A DNA stretch of 42,701 nucleotides. Origin: a virus. Positions 27,514 to 36,159 of this stretch are shown here, piece after piece. A program made the translations under genes and the position numbers. The stretch is taken from the IMG/VR virus record IMGVR_UViG_3300008113_000275, positions 1 to 42,701 of that record, one strand, 5' to 3'. The notes under the pieces were generated by a model. It was not told the origin of the DNA and did not search any database. It saw only the letters and a program-made list of their open reading frames with translations. Position 1 is the stretch's first letter. Each line of letters begins with the position of its first letter.

Positions 27514-28692
27514 TTATTTAGCAGCAGTGTAAGTGAAGTTTAACGAAATACTTGTAGAGTTATTTAATATAGACTCTGTAAATTGCTGCCACAAACCAGC
27601 AGAGAAGTTGATGTAGCCGAACTGTAAGGTTGTTGAATTAACAGGCAATTTAGCGATAGGTGTGCCACCAAGCTGCTGACAATCTTCGATTAGAACTGTG
27701 CAATTCTGTATACTAGAACCGTATGATAAGTATGGCAATCCTTCGATCGTAAGTAGTCCTGTAGAAGTTCCAATCTGAACTAAGCGTAAAGAAATGTTAG
27801 CATGAACCAAGTTGCCAGTCTTAGTGTAGTTACCAACTCTGGTACTAAAACTCATATTAACAGCGTTACCGCCTATCTTTAATGATGGAGTAAAGTCACC
27901 AGTTTCTTGAATAACATGGCGAGAAACAGTACTAAAACCAAGATGGATAATAACAACTTTTGCTCCATTCGAAGCGCCAGTAGTTAGAGTGGCTGCAGCA
28001 CCATTGTTTGAAAGCGTGTAATCATCAATCGCAGTTTTAACAACACCATCGATAATTACCAACAAAGAATTTGCTGAAATCTCGTTCTGAGAAAGTGCGA
28101 AATTTGTCTGACCAGATGTTGCAGTAAATTTATCCACTACAAAGTTTCTTAGGTTTTCAGAAAGACTTTCTGGAGTGACTGAGCCTGCAGCTGGCTGTAA
28201 TTGATACGTCTCTCCACCATCATGGATTGTATAGATTACTGCGCCAGATTCTGGGATGCTCGTAAACTGTAATCCGAAACCATCTAATAGTTGAATGCTA
28301 GAGACGTAACCAATACCTTCAATCGCTCCATCAACTCGTGTGTTAGAAGCAACAAAATCCGCCACAGAGGTTTCCAGTACATCAACATATCCAGCATTAT
28401 ATGGTGCGCTAACGATTCTACCTGTAGCACCGCTGCCAGTTTGAGTAAGTACATCATTCTTAACGAAGTCGTTAAGTTGATTAATAATTGTTAAACGTAA
28501 TAATCTTACAATTTTATACGCTTCGATTGGTTCTTGTTGCACGTTATCAACGACAACTCTAACACTACTTTCGTAGCCACCTGGAACACCTTGTGATAGA
28601 ACAAAGGTGTTCTGAATACCATCTCCGATGAAATCATCTCTAGGTCTAGATCCGCTGGATCTATCAGCATAAGTGTTACCGATATAAGCCAT
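27514..28692 (-). CDS. Tail fibre protein (392 aa)
   Basis: The N-terminus (MAYIGNTYADRSSGSRPRDD, then GIQNTFVLSQGVPGGYESSV, VDNVQQEPIEAY) is a marine T4-like fibre domain of the GDG..TF.L....G...V.V.V..V.Q.P type. The middle (FVKNDVLTQTGSGATGRIVS) is the F..ND.LTQ..SGATG module also found in gp8. Residues about 175-250 (VTPESLSENLRNFVVDKFT, NSLLVIIDGVVKTAIDDYTL) form a second copy of the fibre domain. The last third (VGNYTKTGNLVHANISLRL, IEGLPYLS) is a C-terminal receptor-tip-like beta domain. Its ATG overlaps the stop of the true frame of the 65-aa gene (TAATG). It is inferred to be an adhesin. Confidence 0.8.
   Translation of the reverse strand: MAYIGNTYADRSSGSRPRDDFIGDGIQNTFVLSQGVPGGYESSVRVVVDNVQQEPIEAYKIVRLLRLTIINQLNDFVKNDVLTQTGSGATGRIVSAPYNAGYVDVLETSVADFVASNTRVDGAIEGIGYVSSIQLLDGFGLQFTSIPESGAVIYTIHDGGETYQLQPAAGSVTPESLSENLRNFVVDKFTATSGQTNFALSQNEISANSLLVIIDGVVKTAIDDYTLSNNGAAATLTTGASNGAKVVIIHLGFSTVSRHVIQETGDFTPSLKIGGNAVNMSFSTRVGNYTKTGNLVHANISLRLVQIGTSTGLLTIEGLPYLSYGSSIQNCTVLIEDCQQLGGTPIAKLPVNSTTLQFGYINFSAGLWQQFTESILNNSTSISLNFTYTAAK
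27515..27521 (-). promoter_or_regulatory. Late-promoter-like CTAAATA at the 392-aa gene stop
   Basis: GCTAAATAAG overlaps the TAA stop of the 392-aa fibre gene and lies 21 bases before the ATG of the 75-aa gene. It has only the TAAATA core, not the full octamer, so it may be chance. Confidence 0.25.
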
Positions 28693-28746
28693 TATACGTC
28701 CTCAAGAATAGACGCTACAACGTCAATCGCAGATGCAGTGTTAGAT

Positions 28747-28944
28747 CTAACGCTGACAGAATCCCCAGCTTGTAGTACAATCTTCTGCTGATGTAATCAA
28801 TACATCAACCTGAACCGCACCGTTAGTTGTATTACAAACATCCAACTCAATTATAATTGATGATGTACTAACTGGTGAGGTATAAACAACTACTGGGCTA
28901 GTGCCCACGTTTTTCTTTAATTCGTTTTTAAATACGTTTGCCAT
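28747..28944 (-). CDS. Small structural protein (65 aa frame), probably frame-broken
   Basis: The start MANVFKNELKKNVGTSPVVVY, then SSIIIELDVCNTTNGAVQVDV, fits a small cyanophage-cluster protein of about 100 aa. The frame ends after ITSAEDCTTSWGFCQR, which is unlike the family. A second frame opens at the same place and reads IVLQAGDSVSVRSNTASAID and ends ASILEDV. Its TAA overlaps the ATG of the 392-aa gene (TAATG), as expected for the native end. I infer that the gene runs from 28944 to 28692 and that a small deletion or indel near 28780-28790 separates the halves, with roughly 15 codons apparently lost. AGGAA lies upstream of the ATG. Virion function is not established. Confidence 0.6.
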   Translation of the reverse strand: MANVFKNELKKNVGTSPVVVYTSPVSTSSIIIELDVCNTTNGAVQVDVLITSAEDCTTSWGFCQR

Positions 28945-28958
28945 TTTGGGTTCCTATA

Positions 28959-29177
28959 TTACGCAAGTGCCAAGGTGATGGCAATTGAGAACTGACGTCC
29001 TGAATTTACGGCATCTACCAGATTAGTTTGTGGATCAAGCAGCGTATTTAGGTCGCCGATCTTGATCTCATGTGCATTGGTTCTACTGATGACTTCGTTG
29101 GTCTTTATACGCCATTGATCGAAGTTATCAGTTTGAGGAATGCTTTGTACTGGCGTAGATTGATATGGTAGTGCCAT
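28959..29177 (-). CDS. Small fibre-cluster protein (72 aa)
   Basis: The core NFDQWRIKTNEVISRTNAHEIKIGDL (residues about 18-44) fits a small cyanophage-like family with the pattern F..WR.KTN......IGDL, followed by NLVDAVNSGRQ. It ends FSIAITLALA, close to the end of the 75-aa protein at 27267..27494. AGGA lies 9 bases upstream of the ATG. It may be a helical trimerising or adaptor piece of the tail; I cannot assign a function. Confidence 0.65.
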   Translation of the reverse strand: MALPYQSTPVQSIPQTDNFDQWRIKTNEVISRTNAHEIKIGDLNTLLDPQTNLVDAVNSGRQFSIAITLALA

Positions 29178-29180
29178 ATG

Positions 29181-29429
29181 TTATTTCCTGTCTATTAAAA
29201 GTTGAAGCATCTGTTTAATGTCATCAACATCCTGCTTTAAGTTATTTATTTCCCCATTTATATGCTCTATGCTGTAAGACATAGCTTTCTTTTCCTTGAC
29301 GGAGTTGTTAGCTATGGCTTTAACTTTTAAGTGCTCTTTATATCTTTGTTCATCAACGTTGATCACACCTCCGTTGGCTAGATCTTTCACTAGCCCTGGA
29401 TGGTCAGCCACTTTAGCAATAGTATTCAT
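29181..29429 (-). CDS. Small coiled-coil protein (82 aa)
   Basis: MNTIAKVADHPGLVKDLANG opens the protein, then GVINVDEQRYKEHLKVK. The C-terminal half (INGEINNLKQDVDDIKQML, then LLIDR) has the heptad spacing of a coiled coil. Small proteins with this start (V.DHP.L..D...G.I.N) are common next to DUF4815 structural genes in marine T4-like phages. The ATG overlaps the stop of the DUF4815 gene by one base (TAATG), with no obvious Shine-Dalgarno, so translation is probably coupled. Function is unknown. Confidence 0.7.
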   Translation of the reverse strand: MNTIAKVADHPGLVKDLANGGVINVDEQRYKEHLKVKAIANNSVKEKKAMSYSIEHINGEINNLKQDVDDIKQMLQLLIDRK

Positions 29430-31168
29430 TAGGAGTGAGTAATAATTCTTAGGTTTTTAACTTTAGGTACATTCGCTGGATTAGAAGACTTCATAACAAT
29501 CTTGATGATCATGCTTGTAAATGGCGTGATGTCAATGATGTTAATTTCTCTTTCGTTGAACGCATCAATTGGATCCACTGATGCAAGAGTAAATCCGCTA
29601 TCAACATACTCAAGTGTATTTAAGTCCACGTTACCTGTCCATGCTTTATAGAAAACTTTAATGTCTGTACTTTGAGGTCTGTTGGAATCAAACAGAATCT
29701 TGATTGAGTCTGCTGGATTAGAAAGAACTAGCGGTCTAGTTATATAGTTTGCGTAATTAGAGGTACCAACTGGTGCCCAGTCTTCAACAAACTTATCCAT
29801 CTGAGCGATACGGAAGTTTGGAACTGGTTTACGAATGTAGTAGTTAAGTTCAGACGCAATAGCAAAAGGAGAGTTAGCAGTTGCACTCAGCGTACTATTA
29901 CCAAGTGCCAAGGATGTGTCGCTGCTGATACTTCTAACGTAACCGATAAAGTTATTTTCTGGAACGTTTCCAGCAAAGCTATCACCACCAGTAGCACGTA
30001 GAGTGATTACATCACCTACAGCAATTTCAGTTGTAAACTTTGCCGTTCCGTTACCCGTAACAGTTTCTTGACTAGTAGAAGCGTTTGCTATTTTACCGCT
30101 ACCTTGTAGGTATATGTAATTGTTAACCAGATCCAACGTATAAGAAGTGATACCTGTTGGGAAAGCAAACGCTTGACCTAAAGTAATAGTAATCTTATCA
30201 CGCTCTTCGTTACCTACGTTAACCGTAGCGTCAGTAGAAACCACAACATCAGTAATCAAATACTTCTTGTTGTTGATAGTACTTGGCATACCACTTAGGT
30301 ATAGGTATTTACCAGACTTAACGATACCGAGTAAGTTATCTGCTGTATCAATATTCGTAGAGATAACACCAACACCGTTTACATTAGACATTGTCAATTT
30401 AGCCACTGGGGTAGAAACTGACCATGATGCGTTTGCATTGGCAGCCAGCGCTGCGCCAGTCAACTCTAACTGAACGAAACCAGCAACCGCACCGCCAGAG
30501 CCAGGGACAGCAGCAACTTCGCCGATCAACGTTCCTGCAGAATTATTGATATAAGAACCAACTGGAGCGTTAGTTGAGAACGCTGCAGCAGTAGTGCCAT
30601 AGACATACTTACTCAATACTAAGAATTGAGTAGTTTGGTTTGTTAAAGCTGTTCCCCATGTAGCAGCCGTTCCAGTAACAGCTCCATTAGCCCTAGCAAT
30701 TGTTATAGTGGTAGCAGACAAAGCTGTAACAATACCGATAACGTTGAGAGGATCAGATCGCGTACCAGCTGCCGTACTAGTTGTGTATAGCAAGTCACCA
30801 ACTTGTAATCTCTGAAACGGTGTACTTGTTTGAGCCGAACCAGTACCGTCCCATTTCCATGCAGCTTGGGAGCCAGTGGACCATGTTAATGTGAACGAAC
30901 CTCCAGACGTTGCAGTCATATCATAAGATTTTGTAGTACTAGTGAATGCACCGAATACGTTGGTCAAGAAGTATGAGGTAATAGTACCTGGACCTGCGGC
31001 AGCATCAATATCTGTTGCAAGTACGTTACCTGCCTGTAAAACAGTTCTATCATCAATACCAACAATATTTGTTGTGGGTTCAGTGGCATTGTTAACCAAG
31101 TTTTGAATAGCAACCGCTGTTTGAAAGAATTTCTTCGTTCTCGTAGGATCTGATAATCTTTCTAGCAC
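29429..31168 (-). CDS. DUF4815-type structural protein, C-terminal fragment (579-aa frame)
   Basis: This frame holds the C-terminal part of a DUF4815-type giant baseplate/tail protein. The segment AVAIQNLVNNATEPTTNIVG joins on to the core of the previous fragment. The end (NYITRPLVLSNPADSIKILF, DIKVFYKAW, FTSMIIKIVMKSSNPANVPK, VKNLRIITHS) is the family C-terminus I know from cyanophage proteins (YITR.V.L..PA...KV..D...P....I...YR). The middle (about 100-350) is a beta-rich region with TTATITIARANG-like segments. The nominal start is a GTG inside the previous frame with no ribosome site. Together with a 76-base overlap in a different frame, this suggests a broken gene and not an independent start. 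The stop overlaps the 82-aa gene. Confidence 0.65.
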   Translation of the reverse strand: MLERLSDPTRTKKFFQTAVAIQNLVNNATEPTTNIVGIDDRTVLQAGNVLATDIDAAAGPGTITSYFLTNVFGAFTSTTKSYDMTATSGGSFTLTWSTGSQAAWKWDGTGSAQTSTPFQRLQVGDLLYTTSTAAGTRSDPLNVIGIVTALSATTITIARANGAVTGTAATWGTALTNQTTQFLVLSKYVYGTTAAAFSTNAPVGSYINNSAGTLIGEVAAVPGSGGAVAGFVQLELTGAALAANANASWSVSTPVAKLTMSNVNGVGVISTNIDTADNLLGIVKSGKYLYLSGMPSTINNKKYLITDVVVSTDATVNVGNEERDKITITLGQAFAFPTGITSYTLDLVNNYIYLQGSGKIANASTSQETVTGNGTAKFTTEIAVGDVITLRATGGDSFAGNVPENNFIGYVRSISSDTSLALGNSTLSATANSPFAIASELNYYIRKPVPNFRIAQMDKFVEDWAPVGTSNYANYITRPLVLSNPADSIKILFDSNRPQSTDIKVFYKAWTGNVDLNTLEYVDSGFTLASVDPIDAFNEREINIIDITPFTSMIIKIVMKSSNPANVPKVKNLRIITHS

Positions 31169-34100
31169 CGAATGAGAAGTCTGTGTTCTGAGACAATGGT
31201 TGATAACCAGTTAAAGAACCATCTTGAGACATTGCCTGAATACTCCAATCAACTTTTGTGTCAGTTGGACAAATAGCATCTGCCTTTAAATATAAAGCAT
31301 CAACAAATAATTGACGAGAAGCACGGACACCACTTCCACCGTAGTTACCTTTAATTAGTAGTGCAAGACCAGCAGCCACAGAAGCAGCTGGTAGACCATC
31401 AGCCCCAGTAATTAATATGTTTGGACTAGATAATCCATTTTCATCGATGTACTCATCTTGAGTTTGTATTCTAATACAGAAAGAATCTAAGTCAATACCA
31501 TCTGCAAGAACTTCATGATCACCATTCAACAAATCGGCTGGGATACCATATGAGCTGCTACCAGTGCCGTAGTACTTTAACTCTTGCGTATCTACGTTTG
31601 TGAACATTTGCACATTCTCGATTAGGACGATATCGCCAGCAGTAAATCCATGACGTCTGTGGTGTACACGAATTATATCATTACCTGGACTAATCTCGAA
31701 TGGATTGTCTAACAGCGTCACCGACTTTGGAGGTTGAGTCTTAAATTGAACCTGTGCCACAGTGTCAGTCACAAAGTCTGCTTTATACAAGCGGAACTTT
31801 AAGTCCAACAATGGGTTAATTTCAAATTCTTTACTGTTCTGTGATAGGTATAGAGAGCCAGTTAGTGGTTGCGCAGTAACCGAGTTTCCAGTAACTACGT
31901 CATCTTTACCGATTTCAGAAACAAAGATTTGGCATCCTGGTTCGTCAGTCTTAACGACCAACGCATATGACTCATTATCTTGTAAATAGATTGGAGCTTG
32001 AAAAGTAAAACGTGTTGCAACAGATCCATCAACAGATGTCAAAATCTGACTAGGCAACTTTGTTATAACGGAGAATGGAACAATCTTCGTTGAAGGGACA
32101 TCCAAGTTTGTGTTTCTAATTTCAACAGTAACTGGACGACTACCAGCCTCAGAGAAGTACAAGTCAACATGAGTTACAAACGCACCACCCAATGCACTAA
32201 TAGTGAAGGTTTGAGCAATTGGGTCATGTCCACGACGTGGTGGTCTTGGTGTTCTATCGATCTGATAAAGAACACGTGTAGAAGTAGAAACACGACGAGC
32301 AGGAATTGCTTCGTACACACGGTCACGAACAAAGTTAGCTGTACGACTATTAACAATAGTACGTTCTTTAGAAAGAGTTACGCCAGTGGAGAAATATGTA
32401 ATAGTTCCCTGAGAGTCAAAGTCTGCATCAGAGTTACTAAGGTTATCTGTCAACTTAAAATCTTTCTCACCAGTTCTAAACTTCATGGTATCAGTGTTTG
32501 GTAGATAGAATACACCAAACGCATTACCAGCCTCATCAGATCTAATTCCAGCACCAAGAGTTGTCATAACTGGAAGAGTTCCAGTCGTTGTATTACCATT
32601 AATACCTGTGATCGTCGCACGATTTCTAGTAGAACCAGTAAAGGAAACATTTCCAGTAACCGATTCACCGATAGAGAAACCATTCTTAATGTTAACGACA
32701 TGCATGTCTTGCACTAAAGGATCAACACCATTAGTGTCAAAACTATCAACTAAGCCATCGGCAATAACAACACCAGATGCACGTAGTCGGAATAACTTAC
32801 CACCATCAGTACCTCTGTATGCTAGCTTATTGTATGCATCGAACGGAGCAATTGTTTTACCATCTAAACTAACCAAAGTTACTGTAGTTCCACTAATTGC
32901 AGAGATCTTAAATACTCTGTTATTCAATTGCTTTGATGTCAATAGTGAACGATTAATAACTGTAAACTGTTGTCTGGTTCTTGGATCGTAAGTGACGATG
33001 TTACTTAAAGCACCCGCACCCATGTTATAAATCTGAACATGATGCCCAACACCAAGACCAGTTACACTATTCAATGTTAGCGAGAAAGATGGTAAACCTA
33101 GTGGGTTTACTGCGGCATCAATATGAGTTAATGTTTGAATTGTTGCAGGAGTATGTACACTGTTTGTGATAACGTCACCAATCTGAAACGCTGGCTCAGC
33201 CTGAGATCGATATGTTCTTGCAGAGTCTGTTGCAACAACAAGATTTCTAACAGATTCTAAATCGAATTTCATAAAAGTTGCACCAGAAGCACGTGTCAAC
33301 TTAAATACATCTGCCTGTTGACAAACAGAAGTTACTGCCTCGTCATCAAAGAATGCATAAAACTTAGTCATTGGCTTTAAGTTTTGTGCCAAGAAAGTTA
33401 CTGGACGTGCTCTCATGAACTCGGCAAACGAGATGTCTACAACTCTATCACCATAGTCGATTCGGTTAACGCTACTCTGTAGAGAAGTCTGTATACCAGT
33501 ACGAGAAGTTACGCCAGTATCAACTGTCGTTGTTGTTTGGTATCCAGTTGTTACCCAACCAGATGTACTTTCCGAGTTTGAAGTGCTAGTTGAAGAACCT
33601 GTCCATTGAGTTTGCCATGCGCCCCATTGAGTACCAGTAACACCCAATGTGTCTGCCATAAACTTAATAGCATCGAAGTTGTTATCGTCTGTTACAACTA
33701 AGTCTGGACGACGATCAGTATCTTTCCAGTTATCACCTTCTGGGACTAAAGTAATTTCACCTTTAAACGCTGCAACCTTATATGGGTTAACGTCAATAGT
33801 ACGTGTGCCATATGGGTTGAATACAGTTAGCGAAGTTGTGTATGGGACAGTAATAATGTCGCCAGTCTTTTGATAACTCTTAGAAAAACGTTCGTCAGAT
33901 GATGTAACGTCTTCAACAATATCTAAGTTATCGGTAAAGTGCATCGGGCGCAACTCACCCTTAGCTGAGTCGACAGCAATACGGTAGTCAATGTTTTTAA
34001 CATCACCTACACCATGTCCAGTAAATTGATCAACGATAAAACCATTCTTGAAACGGTCAAGACCTGTGACGCCATCCTTAATTGCTAGAGTGCTAGTTTC

Positions 34101-34175
34101 TTGCTCTAACAATGTTAGAGAAACGTAGTACTCAAGATTAGAAATACGCTTTTCCAAACCACCGATATCACGCAT
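31092..34175 (-). CDS. DUF4815-type structural protein, central fragment (1,027-aa frame)
   Basis: This is the central part of the DUF4815-type protein. In this frame, codons before the ATG at 34175 already read FREIRIFGRDNRRYT and join MRDIGGLEKRISNLEYYVSL, a family landmark (YTMRDIG.LEKRI.NLEYY..L..LE). The frame stays open upstream to about 34233. Later landmarks are YGDRVVDISFAEFMRARPV and LKPMTKFYAFFDDEAV, known from cyanophage homologues (GDRVVD....P..R.R...F...GL.P.T..Y.FFD). A Ser/Thr-rich insert (SSTSTSNSESTSG) precedes them. The C-terminal GARKIIRSYENEEILSNS is still family-like, but the last residues (CYSKLG) look out of frame. Joining it to the next fragment needs a frame change. 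Confidence 0.7.
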   Translation of the reverse strand: MRDIGGLEKRISNLEYYVSLTLLEQETSTLAIKDGVTGLDRFKNGFIVDQFTGHGVGDVKNIDYRIAVDSAKGELRPMHFTDNLDIVEDVTSSDERFSKSYQKTGDIITVPYTTSLTVFNPYGTRTIDVNPYKVAAFKGEITLVPEGDNWKDTDRRPDLVVTDDNNFDAIKFMADTLGVTGTQWGAWQTQWTGSSTSTSNSESTSGWVTTGYQTTTTVDTGVTSRTGIQTSLQSSVNRIDYGDRVVDISFAEFMRARPVTFLAQNLKPMTKFYAFFDDEAVTSVCQQADVFKLTRASGATFMKFDLESVRNLVVATDSARTYRSQAEPAFQIGDVITNSVHTPATIQTLTHIDAAVNPLGLPSFSLTLNSVTGLGVGHHVQIYNMGAGALSNIVTYDPRTRQQFTVINRSLLTSKQLNNRVFKISAISGTTVTLVSLDGKTIAPFDAYNKLAYRGTDGGKLFRLRASGVVIADGLVDSFDTNGVDPLVQDMHVVNIKNGFSIGESVTGNVSFTGSTRNRATITGINGNTTTGTLPVMTTLGAGIRSDEAGNAFGVFYLPNTDTMKFRTGEKDFKLTDNLSNSDADFDSQGTITYFSTGVTLSKERTIVNSRTANFVRDRVYEAIPARRVSTSTRVLYQIDRTPRPPRRGHDPIAQTFTISALGGAFVTHVDLYFSEAGSRPVTVEIRNTNLDVPSTKIVPFSVITKLPSQILTSVDGSVATRFTFQAPIYLQDNESYALVVKTDEPGCQIFVSEIGKDDVVTGNSVTAQPLTGSLYLSQNSKEFEINPLLDLKFRLYKADFVTDTVAQVQFKTQPPKSVTLLDNPFEISPGNDIIRVHHRRHGFTAGDIVLIENVQMFTNVDTQELKYYGTGSSSYGIPADLLNGDHEVLADGIDLDSFCIRIQTQDEYIDENGLSSPNILITGADGLPAASVAAGLALLIKGNYGGSGVRASRQLFVDALYLKADAICPTDTKVDWSIQAMSQDGSLTGYQPLSQNTDFSFGARKIIRSYENEEILSNSGCYSKLG

Positions 34176-36115
34176 GGTGTAACGGCGATTGTCTCTTCCA
34201 AAGATACGAATCTCTCTAAATGATTTTGTCTGGTGTTAAAATCTTCACCGATCTTTGGTAGCTCTGGAGTGAAAGTATTCGTTCCGCTAATAACTGGGCG
34301 ATAGTCTAAAACGTCATGTAAATAAATTGTAGTTGTCTTGCCGTCAGTACCACGAACTGGGAATGAAGGAATGCTACCGTAAGTAAAGTTATTATTAGCG
34401 TTGGCTATTGCACCAGCATATGAATCTACAGAGAAGTAGTTACCTGAGCCAGTATGCTCAAAGTAGTCATATGTAATTTGAATAGCACCAGAAGGTGGAG
34501 ATACGTTAGGTAACAATGAAATAGAAGCAGCTTGATAATGGCTTACACGTTGTCCATCATCAAAGACATATTTGTCTAAAATACTTACGGAATTAGCAGC
34601 GATGTAAGCGTCATAGTTACCTGGATTCACACGAATGTCAACGATACGTAGAACGTCAGCATGAGGTAATGTCACGATTGCTTCATTGACAACCTTTCTT
34701 CCTGTGAATGTTGCTGCTTCATTTAATTGCAGCGACTTAGTCTTTTCTCCAGCTGGAACACCACGTTGTAAAATACTTGTAATAAGAGTATATTGGGTGT
34801 TATTAGATAGAGAAGCAGAAATAGTTACAGTTTGTAACGAAGTATCTAATGTAATGTTGCTAGAAGTTAAGTTAACAAAGGTTTTGGCATTAGTTGCAAA
34901 CAAAGTATAGTTAGAAAGGTCTTGTGCAGACTGGAAGAATTCAGAAGGATTCGTTAGCGTAATACTCCAAATACCTGATTCACTTGTTGAAGTGGTAATG
35001 GTACGACGAACAGTTTGAATGCTAGACTTAACGGTATCATTACCATCAGCATCTTGCCCACGCAATGTCTTTAATGTTTTAAATGCAGACGGGAACACTA
35101 GAGAATCATAACGTGCGTCTTGAATAGGTGCACGGAATATTGATAGAACACCAGTTCTAGTTGTACCAACATAGTTAGCAGCCATCACCAACGCAATATT
35201 TGATGGAACGCCAGTTGCCAGAGTTGGATGCACTACACCCACTTGAGTGCCGTCCACATAAAGCACATCACCTTCTTTAACTTGTTCAGTGAATAGTGTA
35301 CCAATACCAGCAACGTTAGGGCTACCACTTGTTACAGTACCAGCACCAAGTAGTTGATATCGTTCGCCCACGATGTCGCAGGTAAATACATCAGTTCCTG
35401 TAGTTGCGCCAGCAATGGACTTAACATATTTGGAAAAGTCATATCTATTACCGCTAGTTGGTTCGATATCCATCTGAATATCAAACAAACCTAATTTGAA
35501 TTGTGTAGCATCTGAGGCATAAGAGCCAGAGCTAAGTTGGAATGCTTTAACACGAGCAGTACCGACCTTGTCACCAATTGCTGGTGGAGTACCGTCAACG
35601 TAAGTAGTACTTGACGCAGTACCATTAAATGTTTTACGTGGAACGTCGTAGAGGTATACAGTTTGGAAAGTAGAAATGTCTGGGTAACCGTGTACATTGT
35701 TTACAGTTACAAAGTTACCGATTGGTGTTGCAACTGGATAGTCTTCTTCACGAATAATGTGACCACCCTCATCACCAGTGATAGTGTTTTCTCTGGCTTT
35801 GTTGAATGGGATAAATTGTGTAGCTGTTACTTCAACTTCAAAACCTTGGATATATGCTTTACCTGGATCTACAGCAACAACAAATTTATCCTCGTCGCCA
35901 TAAATTTGATCAGCAACAATTACAGAATCAGTTGGAGTAGGTGGGTAAACACCATCACCATTGGTATTCAAATGTTCACGAGCATTTAGCTTGAACTTGT
36001 TTACTTCATAATCACCAGACTGGTCGTATGTACGACGAGCCAAAGTTTTTTCTAGTTCAGCATAAGATGCTTTTTCAATCTTGTTCTGAACACGACCCTG
36101 AACAACACGCAACAA
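34115..36115 (-). CDS. DUF4815-type structural protein, N-central fragment (666-aa frame)
   Basis: The true protein frame reads KLPLDSTDDIRFIE just before the nominal TTG start, so the coding sequence continues upstream. No ATG or ribosome site is present. Family landmarks are ELEKTLARRTYDQSGDYEV (residues about 20-38), VDPGKAYIQGFEVEV, YLYDVPRKTF and YLHDVLDYRPV near the end. The last 36 residues (starting NHLERFVS) are out-of-frame. Adding one A to an A4 run (the T4 run at 34224..34227 on the plus strand) makes this frame run straight into the next fragment as DFNTRQKSFREIRIF. A one-base indel here is the simplest explanation. Confidence 0.7.
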   Translation of the reverse strand: MLRVVQGRVQNKIEKASYAELEKTLARRTYDQSGDYEVNKFKLNAREHLNTNGDGVYPPTPTDSVIVADQIYGDEDKFVVAVDPGKAYIQGFEVEVTATQFIPFNKARENTITGDEGGHIIREEDYPVATPIGNFVTVNNVHGYPDISTFQTVYLYDVPRKTFNGTASSTTYVDGTPPAIGDKVGTARVKAFQLSSGSYASDATQFKLGLFDIQMDIEPTSGNRYDFSKYVKSIAGATTGTDVFTCDIVGERYQLLGAGTVTSGSPNVAGIGTLFTEQVKEGDVLYVDGTQVGVVHPTLATGVPSNIALVMAANYVGTTRTGVLSIFRAPIQDARYDSLVFPSAFKTLKTLRGQDADGNDTVKSSIQTVRRTITTSTSESGIWSITLTNPSEFFQSAQDLSNYTLFATNAKTFVNLTSSNITLDTSLQTVTISASLSNNTQYTLITSILQRGVPAGEKTKSLQLNEAATFTGRKVVNEAIVTLPHADVLRIVDIRVNPGNYDAYIAANSVSILDKYVFDDGQRVSHYQAASISLLPNVSPPSGAIQITYDYFEHTGSGNYFSVDSYAGAIANANNNFTYGSIPSFPVRGTDGKTTTIYLHDVLDYRPVISGTNTFTPELPKIGEDFNTRQNHLERFVSLEETIAVTPCVISVVWKSVFLILSTTFL

Positions 36116-36159
36116 TTCGATGAAACGAATGTCATCGGTAGAATCTAGTGGTAACTTAA

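Noticed and set aside
29240-29255. AATAAATAA inside the 82-aa gene as a late promoter
   Set aside because: It lies inside coding sequence, with no gene start nearby that lacks another explanation. Chance matches to this AT-rich motif are expected.
34115-34223. The last 36 codons of the 666-aa frame as a real C-terminus
   Set aside because: The same bases in the next frame read FREIRIFGRDNRRYTMRD, a conserved family segment. The 36 codons are therefore most likely out-of-frame.
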